Shown here piece after piece: positions 55,681-64,000 of a stretch of DNA of 64,000 nucleotides. Position 1 is the stretch's first letter. Each line of letters starts with the position of its first letter. The notes beneath the pieces were generated by a model. The model worked only from the letters and a program-made list of their open reading frames with translations. It was not told the origin of the DNA and ran no database searches. The stretch lies in contig OW121740.1 of assembly GCA_933228675.1 (NCBI GenBank), forward strand, positions 131,285,799 through 131,349,798, in the 5' to 3' direction. A program made the position numbers and the translations under genes. The DNA is from Stomorhina lunata (taxonomy: Eukaryota > Arthropoda > Insecta > Diptera > Rhiniidae).

Positions 55681-58600
55681 AATTTTTAAAAAATTTACTC
55701 TTTTTGAAATTTTCAAACAAAAATAAGAAATTTTTAAAAAATTTCTTATTAAAATAGGAAATTTTTGAACAAATTTCTATAATAATATGAAATTTTTGAA
55801 AAAAATTTTGAAAAATTTCCTTAAAAAAAAAGAAATTTTTGAAAAATTTTCTATAAAAATGGGAAATATTTTAAAAATTTCCTTTAAAAATTGGAAATTT
55901 TTGAAAAATTTCCTTTAAAAATAGGAAATTTTTGAAAAATTTCTTATAAAAATAGAAAATTTTTGAAAAAATTCCTATAAAAATAGGAATTAAAAATTTC
56001 CTTTAAAAATATTAAAAATTTCCTTTAAAAATTGGAAATTTTTGAAAAATTTCCTTTAAAAATAGAAAATTTTTGAAAAATTTCCTTTAAAAATAGAAAA
56101 TTTTTGAAAAATTTCTTATAAAAATAGAAAATTTTTGAAAAAATTCCTATAAAAATAGGAAATTTTTGAAAAATTTCGTATAAAAATAGGAAATTTTTGA
56201 AAAATTTCGCATAAAAACAGGAAATTTTTGAAAAATTTCGTATAAAAATATGAAATTTTTGAAACATTTCGTATAAAAATAGAAAATTTTTGAAAAATTT
56301 CGTATAAAAATAGGATATTTTTGAAAAATTTCGTATAAAAATAGGAAATTTCTGAAAAATTTCATATAGAAACAAGAAATTTTTTCATAATTTGCTGAAA
56401 CAAAGAAGGAATTTTTTAAAAGTTTCTTATAAAAATAAGAAATTTAAAAACAAATTCCTATAAAAATAAAAATTTTATGTAAATATTCTATAAAAATAAG
56501 AAATTTTTTGAAAATTTTTTTATTAAAAAAATAAATTTTTGAAAGATTTCCTACAAATTAAGAAATTTTTGAAAAATTTTCCATAAAAATAAGAAATTTT
56601 TGAATGATTTCCTTTAAAAATCAGAAATTTTTGAAAATTATTATAAAAATGATAAATTTTTGAAAAATTTTCTTTAAGGTTTCCTATAAAAATAAGAAAT
56701 TTTTGAAAAAAGGTAAAAAAATCCTATAAAAAATTAAAATTTTTGAAAAAATTCCTATAAAAATATATTAAAAATTTCCTGTAGAAATGAAAAAATTATG
56801 AAAAATTTCCTGTAAAAGTAAGAAATTTTTTTTAATTTTTTTTAAAAAATAAGAAACTTTGTACAATTTTTAAAAAATTTCCTTTAAAAATAAGATTTTT
56901 TTTTTAAAAACTTATTAAATATGAGAAATTGTTGAAAAATTGCCTATAAAATAAAAAATTTTGAAAAATTTCCTAAGAAAAATAAGAAAGTTTTGAAAAA
57001 TTTCATATAAAAATAAGAAAATTTTGAAAAATTTCTTATAAAATAAGAAATTTTTGAAAAATTTTCTTTAAAAATGGTATAGTTTTGAAAAATTTCCTAC
57101 AAAAATAAGAAATTTTTGAAAAACTATAAAAAAATTATTTTTTTTTAATTTCCTATGAAATATAAATTTTTGGAAAAATTTGCTATAAAAATTAGAAATT
57201 TGTTAAAAATTTCCTGTAAAAATATGAAATTTAAAAAAACTTCATATAAAAATAAGAAATTTTAAGAAAGTTTCCTATAAAAATTGAAAATTTTTGAAAA
57301 TATTCCTATGAAACTAAGAAATGTTTAAAAAATTTCCTATAAAAATAAGAAATTTTCGAAAAATTTCCTATAAAAATAAGAAAATTTTGAAAAATTTCCT
57401 ATAAAAATAATAATTTTTTGAAAAATTTCCATTAAAAATGAGAAATTGTTGAAGAATATCCTATAAAATAAAAAGTTTTGAACAATTTCCTAACCAAAAT
57501 AAGAAAGTTTTGAAAAATTTCATATAAAAGTAAGAAAATTTTGAAAAATTTCTTATGAAAATACGAAATTTTTGAAAAATTTCCTATAAAAATGGTAAAG
57601 TTTTGAAAAATTTCCTATAAAAATAAGAGATTTTTAAAAAACTATAAAAAAATAATTTTTTTTTAAATTTCCTATAAAATATAAATTTTTGGTAAAATTT
57701 GCTATAAAAATTAGAAATTTGTTAAAAATTTCCTGTAAAAATATGAAATTTTAAAAAAACCTCATATAAAAATAAGAAATTTTAAGAAAGTTCCATATAA
57801 AAATTGAAAATTTTTTAAAATATTCCTATAAAACTAAGAAATGTTTAAAAAATTTCCTATAAAAATAAGAAATTTTCGAAAAATTTCCTATAAAAATAAG
57901 AAAATTTTGAAAAATTTCCTATAAAAATAATAATTTTATGAAAAATTTCCTTTAAAAATGAGAAATTGTTGAAGAATATTCTATAAAATAAAAAGTTTTG
58001 AACAATTTCCTAACAAAAATAAGAAAGTTTTGAAAAATTTCATATAAAAGTAAGAAAATTTTGAAAAATTTCTTATGAAAATAAGAAATTTTTGAAAAAT
58101 TTCCTATAAAAATGGTAAAGTTATGAAAAATTTCCTATAAAAATAAGAGATTTTTAAAAAACTATAAAAAAATATTTTTTTTTAAATTTCCTATAAAATA
58201 TAAATTTTTGGTAAAATTTGCTATAAAAATTAGAAATTTGTTAAAAATTTCCTGTAAAAATATGAAATTTTAAAAAACCTCATAAAAAAATTAGAAATTT
58301 TAAGAAAGTTTACTATAAAAATAAAATATTTTTGAAAATATTCCTATAAAACTAATAAATGTTTAAATGTTTCTTATAAAAATAAGAAATTTTTGAAAAA
58401 TTGTTTGTAAAATTAAAAAAAAATTAAAATTTTTTTAAAAAACAAGTAATATTTTAAAATTTTCCTCTAAAAATAAGAAATTTGGGAAAATTTTCCTCTA
58501 AAAATTGAAATTGAAAAATTTCCTATAAAAATAAGAAAATTTTGAAACATTTTTTATAAAAATAATAATTTTTTGAAAAATTTTCTGTAAAAATAAGAAA

Positions 58601-58730
58601 TTTTTGAATTTTTTTTTTTTTAAATGAGAAATTTAAAAAAAATTGTTAAAGAATAAGAATTTTTTTTAAATTTTGTATAAAAACAAGAAATTTTTGACAA
58701 ATTTCCTTTAAAAATAAGAATCTAAAATCT
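55681..58730 (+). repeat. Minisatellite D, 31-bp unit, ~95 copies
   Basis: The unit is 'aaatttttgaaaaatttc' plus 'ctataaaaatagg' with 31-bp spacing in the regular part (56000-56370). From 56920 it is arranged in higher-order blocks. The minus-strand frames at 56025-56375 and 56147-56365 read as F/K/I-rich peptides with a 31-residue super-period, the signature of a 31-bp repeat read in three shifting frames; not genes. Confidence 0.93.
56923..58370. repeat. Higher-order repeat of 517-520 bp in array D, 2.8 copies
   Basis: 'gagaaattgttga' begins at 56923, 57440 and 57960. Each block contains in order 'aaactataaaaaaa' (57121, 57639, 58159), 'aattttgaaaaatttc', 'gctataaaaattagaaattt', and 'actaagaaatgtttaaa' or 'actaataaatgtttaaa'. 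The third block is truncated. About 16-17 diverged 31-bp units were duplicated together. Confidence 0.88.
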
Positions 58731-60680
58731 TTTTGGAGTACAATCTTTTCTCTATATATATTTGTTGGCTATTATGACACTGATGATTTTAAGATTTTTT
58801 ATATATAATGTGCGACTGTGTTTATGGATATTTTCGAGTCATTTCATAAAATTTTTGATTTATTTGATTACTTTTTTTTTAAATTTTAAATTTTTATAAA
58901 ATGATGAACTTAAATTCTCAACATATGTGCCGGGCGAGCCACTGGCTGTTTCAAATAATTCAGTATTGATTTTTCGGTTTTTTACAATTTTAATTTTAAA
59001 TAAATATATCGTGGGTTTATTATGAAATTTTGTGGTTTATTCATGAGGAAAATAAATAGTTGGGAAAAATATGATATTTAACATTTTTTGTTGTATAATC
59101 CATTAAAACATAATTAATTGTTATGATTATTTTTTTTGCAATATTTATGTGGAAAAAGTAATGAAAAAATGCAGATAAAAATATGTAATTAATTTTAAAG
59201 GTTACAAGTGATGTATGAGTATTATTTATTGTTATTATTTATATAAATGAATTTAATTAGGTATTTACATTTTTTTATTACATTTTTTGTAATTTTGAAA
59301 AAATTGGATTCAAAAAAGTTTTTAATTATTATAATTCAAATGATCAATTGGTTTTTATTTGCATAAAGATTTTTTCGTTATTTTGTAAATATTTAAACAA
59401 AAATTCTAAAATATTTAATAGGATTTTATTTATTTGAAATGTGCTCCAATTAATGGCGTTAAGGTTCATAGGAGTTTGTTTTGTGGTTTATTATAAAAAT
59501 ATTTCTATTTATTTTGTATTTAATTGTAATTATGAAATAAATCAGTAATTTATTGTAATTTGCGTCATTTGATATAATTGTAATTGTTAAAAATTCTAAA
59601 AAAATATTTGAGGTTTAAAACGTTATTGTTATTTCTAAAGATTATAATTTAAAATATTTGTAAAGGGAAGTTTCAAATGTATTTCATTTATAATTATATA
59701 ATAAACTCAGTACTGAGAAAAAATATGTATATCGGTTAGGCTTAATACTACACTATGTCATTCCCCTGTGTTTTTTTTACAAGTTCAATATATTGTTGGT
59801 TTCCAAATTGCATCAAATTCGCAGCTTTTATGTTCCATCTAATGCCAAAATTTCAAAAGTCAATACATTAATCAGTTTTATGACTTTTTTGTACATATTT
59901 ATCATTCCCCTGGCTTTGGAAAACCTATATTAATCCTAAAAGTATCTTAATTCTATACTTTTAGTTGAAATTTAATGAGAGTTTTAAAAATTCTGTTTCC
60001 CGCAATTAGTAAAAAGCCTTAACACTTTAGTACATCATTCCCCTGTGTTTGATTTTGAAGTTAACTTTGCATTTTGTTTTCAATTTTCAGAATTTTGACC
60101 GCAGATTCATATAAAATATTCAAAAGTAAATATCTACTTAAAATACATATAAGCAAGATTTTCGTCATTTCCCTGGAAAAAAAATGCACTCAGAAAGTAA
60201 GCGGATTTTAAATTGTTTTAAAAAGCTTTAAGTTAATTTTGGATTTCTACTACAACTCTATTCATAAGCTTTTTTCATAATCATGGAATCATATCCATTA
60301 AAATTTGCGTCATTTTTGCTAAGCAGTTTAAATTTATATTTTCGATATAACCGCTTAGGATTATTATTACTCACATCTCTAATATCAGACAACCATCAAA
60401 AGCACTTTATTTTAATTATAAATGAGATTACATTTTTAACAAATTCTTCAGTCGCCAACTTTAATTAATTAACTCAATTAAAATTTTGTAAATAAACATT
60501 AAAACCTCAAAAACCAAATATTGAAGTTGCCCAAAAAAATCCAAATCAAATTATTAAATACATTTAATAACACTTAAAATGCAATTTACAAAATTTCACA
60601 AATTATCGTGAAAATAACTCTCAAGTACACCAGGGAACAGAAATCGCTTGCGGAAAATTTTAATTTCTTATAAACTTGAT
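58731..60680. other. Spacer between arrays D and D'
   Basis: AT-rich DNA with no gene. Its notable content is four evenly spaced TCATTCCCCTG-type motifs (59758-60175). A small GC-rich island, 'gccgggcgagccactggctg', lies at about 58930. The plus-strand frame 60283-60468 has no domain. Confidence 0.5.
59758..60175 (+). repeat. Four TCATTCCCCTG motifs spaced 130-144 bp
   Basis: TCATTCCCCTGTG at 59758, TCATTCCCCTGG at 59902, TCATTCCCCTGTG at 60035 and TCATTTCCCTGG at 60165, all on the plus strand. The motif stands out because CCCC is rare here. The sequence between motifs is only weakly similar, so this is either an old ~135-bp tandem repeat or a set of kept sites. Confidence 0.6.
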
Positions 60681-63245
60681 ATTTTTAAGGGAAATTTTTG
60701 AAAAATTTCACATTTTTCACCAATTTCATACATTATGGAAAAAAATTTAAAACTTGTATAGGAAATTTTTCAAAAATTTCATATTTTTACAGGAGATTTT
60801 TCAAAAATTTCATATTTTTATAGGAAATTTTTCAAAAATTTCATATTTTTATAGGAAATTTTTCAAAAATTTCATATTTTTATAGGAAATTTTTGAAAAA
60901 CTTCATATTTTTATAGGAAAATTTTCAAAAATTTCATATTTTTATAGGAAATTTTTCAAAAATTTCAAATTTTTATAGGAAATTTCTCAAAAATTCCATA
61001 TTTTTATAGAAAATTTTTCAAAAATTTCATATTTTTATAGGAAATTTTTCAAAAATTTCATATTTTTATAGGAAATTTTTCAAAAATTTCATATTTTTAT
61101 AGGAAATTTTTCAAAAATTTCATATTTTTATAGGAAATTTTTCAAAAATTTCATATTTTTATAGGAAATTTTTCAAAAATTTCATATTTTTATAGGAAAT
61201 TTTTCAAAAAATTCCTATTTTTATAGGAAATTTTTCAAAAATTTCATATTTTTATAGGAAATTTTTCAAAAATTTCATATTTTTATAGGAAATTTTTCAA
61301 AAATTTCATATTTTTATAGGAAATTTTTAAAAATTCCATATTTTTTTAGGAAATTTTTCAAAAATTTCATATTTTTATGGGAAATTTTTCAAAAATTTCA
61401 TATTTTTATAGGAAATTTTTCAAAAATTTCATATTTTTATAGGAAATTTTTCAAAAATTTCATATTTTTATAGGAAATTTTTCAAAAATTTCATATTTTT
61501 ATAGGAAATTTTTCAAAAATTTCATATTTTTATAGGAAATTTTTCAAAAATTTCATATTTTTATAGGAAATTTTTCAAAAATTTCATATTTTTATAGGAA
61601 ATTTTTCAAAAATTTCATATTTTTATAGGAAATTTTTCAAAAATTTCATATTTTTATAGGAAATTTTTCAAAAATTTCATATTATTATAGGATATTTTTC
61701 AAAAATTTCATATTTTTATAGGAAATTTTTCAAAAATTTCATATTTTTATAGGAAATTTTTCAAAAATTTCATATTTTTATAGGAAATTTTTCAAAAATT
61801 TCATATTTTTATAGGAAATTTTTCAAAAATTTCATATTTTTATAGGAAATTTTTCAAAAAGTTCATATTTTCAAAAATTTCATACTTTTATAGGAAATTT
61901 TTCAAAAATTTCATAGTTTATAGGAAATTTTTCAAAAATTTTAAATTTTTATAGAAAATTTTTAAAAAATTTCTTATTTTTTATAGGAAATTTTTCAAAA
62001 ATTTCCTATTTCTATTGGAAAATTTTAAAAAAATTCTTGTTATAATAGCATATATTCAAAAATTTATTATTTTTATAAAAATTTTGAAAAATTTTTAAAA
62101 AATTTCCTGTTTTTTATAGAAAACTTTTCAAAAATGTCTTATTTTTATAGGAAAATTTTCAAAAATTTCTTATTTTTATAGAAATTTTTTTAAAAATTTC
62201 TTATTTTTATAGAAAATTTTTTAAAAATTTCTTATTTTTATAGGAAATTTTTCAAAAATTTCATATTTTTATAGGAAATTCTTCAAAAATGTCTTATTAT
62301 TTTTTAGAAATTTTTTCAAAAATTTTATATTTTTACAGAAATTTTTTTATTTTTTATTAAATTATTCAAAAATTTCTTATTTTTATAAGAAATTTTTCAA
62401 AAATTTTTTAAACCTATAGAAAATTTTTAAAAATTTCTTATTTTTATAGGAAATTTTTCAAAAATTTCCAATTTTTATAGGAAATTTTTCAAAAATTGCC
62501 AATTTTTATATAAAATTTTTCAAAAATTTCCTTGTTTTATAGGAAATTTTTCAAAAATTTCCTATTTTTATAGGAATCTTTTTAAAAATTATCTTATTTT
62601 ATAGGAATTTTTTTTTTCAAAAATTTCCTATTTTTATAGGAAATTTTGAAAAAATTTTATAATGTTATAGGAAATTTTTCAAAAATTTCATATACTTATA
62701 GAAAAATTTTCAGAAATTTTATATATTTATAGGAAATTATTAAAAAAATTTATGTTTTTATATTCAACTATTCAATAAATTCATATTTTTATCAGGAAAT
62801 TTTCAAAAATTTCATATACTTCACATATTATTTTGAAAATATTTCATAGTTTTATAGGAAATTTTTAAAAAATTTCATAGTTTTATAGAAAATTTTTTAA
62901 AACCTGTAGATTTTTATTTTTATAGGAAATTTTTCAAAAATTTGCTATTTTTATAGCCAATTTTTTAAAAATTTCCTACTTGTATAGGAAATTTTTACAC
63001 ATTTCATTTTTTTTTACAGTTTCAAAAATTTTGTATTTTTAAAGGAAATTTTTCAAAAATTTTAAAGTAAATTTTTCAAAACTTTTATAGGAAATTTTTC
63101 AAAAATTTTATAGGAAATTTTTCAAAAATTTTATAGGAAATTTTTCAAAAATTTTATAGGAAATTTTTTAAAAATTTCTTATTTTTATAGGAAATTTTTC
63201 AAAAATTTGCTATTTTTATAGCAAATTTTTTAAAATTTTTCCTAT
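60681..63245 (-). repeat. Minisatellite D', inverted 31-bp array, ~80 copies
   Basis: The unit, TTTTTATAGGAAATTTTTCA plus 'aaaatttcata', is the reverse complement of the array D unit. 60780-61860 is almost perfectly uniform; 61900-63245 is degenerate. At 63083-63165 the period drops to 23 bp because the 'catatttt' segment is missing in four consecutive units. Confidence 0.95.
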
Positions 63246-64000
63246 TTTATTTTGTTCTTTAGTGTTATAACTTCATCATCTTTCCTTTCTCATACATTTG
63301 TATTTCATTATCGGATAATAATGAATTAAAATAAATAACACTTAACATCCTTTACATACATATACACACAATTTACACTCACACATGCATTTATAAATTG
63401 CTCTACATAATCATTTATGGTCAAAAATGACTAGTTCAACAAAATGTTTGCATAATTATTATTTCATTTCATTTTATTGATATTATTACTTTTGATATTG
63501 TAATTATTTTGTCCAAATCCATTATATAAATTTGTTACATCGAAATTTGTAAAATCAATAATGACCTGTTCTCTCTTCCTGTCTAATCCCTTCATATGCT
63601 CTGTTCAAACACTCTTGAAATCCTTGTGGCTTTTTTGCATATATCGAAATTATAAATTAGGTGTGACTGTGTGTACTATTATGCAAAACTAATAGATTTT
63701 GTAACTATTTATTACAATATATTTTATATGTATTAATTTCAATTACATTTGGGATTGGTTAAAAGAGAAAAACAGGGATATTTGGTACTTTTTTGTGAAA
63801 GCTTTTAACATTTTAAAGATTGAGGTTGGAAACCTACAAGGCCTTAAAAGAAATCAATTTCTAAAGCTTTACTATCCCATGATGGGTAAACCTATATTTG
63901 GTAGTTTGAGTAATTCAGACTTACAAATTTCCCCTTAAAAGTACTATTTTAGTTACTCTTTGGTACTTTTGAAACATGTTGTTCTTTTATCATTGTTATT
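63246..64000. other. AT-rich DNA without recognisable features
   Basis: TA/CA-rich simple sequence near 63355-63395. No gene, transposon end or array seen up to the window edge. Confidence 0.5.

Noticed and set aside
56025..56375. F/K/I-rich minus-strand frames that look like membrane proteins
   Set aside because: They are a 31-bp repeat read through three frames (31-residue super-period). Hydrophobicity is caused by AT-rich codons.

Overview
The window looks like intergenic or heterochromatin-like DNA from a higher dipteran, probably a calyptrate fly (blowfly, house fly or flesh fly group). Evidence: very AT-rich sequence, a DDE Tc1-like transposase gene, hAT, LINE and DINE-1-like remnants, and interspersed repeats with fly-type phrases such as the GTCGG...CCGAC head and the 'accctt...aagggt' tail. 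I see no host protein-coding gene, no rRNA and no functional tRNA. The only nearly intact gene is a 328-residue Tc1-type transposase (38895-39881), and it appears to have lost the block carrying its third catalytic residue.

About a quarter of the window is minisatellite. Eight array loci belong to one superfamily built on the palindrome TTTTCTATAGAAAA or its CTATAAAAA variant, with unit lengths of 36, 28, 30 and 31 bp: A 918-2150 and A' 3079-5050 (36 bp); B 6905-8795 (28 bp); C 30385-32714 (30 bp, inside a ~1-kb macro-repeat); C' 48255-49530 (31 bp, first half flanked by 96-bp inverted repeats); B' 51040-54420 (28-29 bp); D 55681-58730 and D' 60681-63245 (31 bp). Each letter pair is in inverted orientation, so the order is A A' B C ... 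C' B' D D'.

Between the arrays lies a nested transposon graveyard. 13.07-17.56 kb is a broken RNase-H-bearing LINE on the minus strand, interrupted by a foldback element (13377-14094), an internally deleted hAT transposon with a near-perfect 8-bp target duplication (14391-15492) and a repeat insert (about 16295-16750). 17.6-18.6 kb is a second hAT-like non-autonomous element. 20.0-23.3 kb holds a DINE-1-like element inside a foldback, a 426-bp MITE and a LINE 3' fragment. 23.3-24.6 and 41.7-43.0 kb are inverted copies of a 1.25-1.33 kb non-autonomous transposon carrying tRNA-like modules. 26.0-27.7 and 35.0-38.6 kb hold further DINE-1-like pieces and a cluster of CACGTG-containing motifs. 38.74-40.01 kb is the Tc1-like transposon. 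43.6-46.8 kb has a 355-bp tandem repeat, a degenerate TGTTTGA repeat, a protein-like 120-bp repeat split by a MITE, and a relic of the same Tc1 family.

Nothing here works as an operon or pathway; the organisation is one of repeat birth, inversion and nested insertion. The most notable observations are the inverted pairing of palindrome-cored minisatellites, a foldback unit with a minisatellite core, two transposon families sharing CCCAG ends and a TT/AA dinucleotide target duplication (supported by paralogous empty sites), and a full-length but probably catalytically dead transposase.
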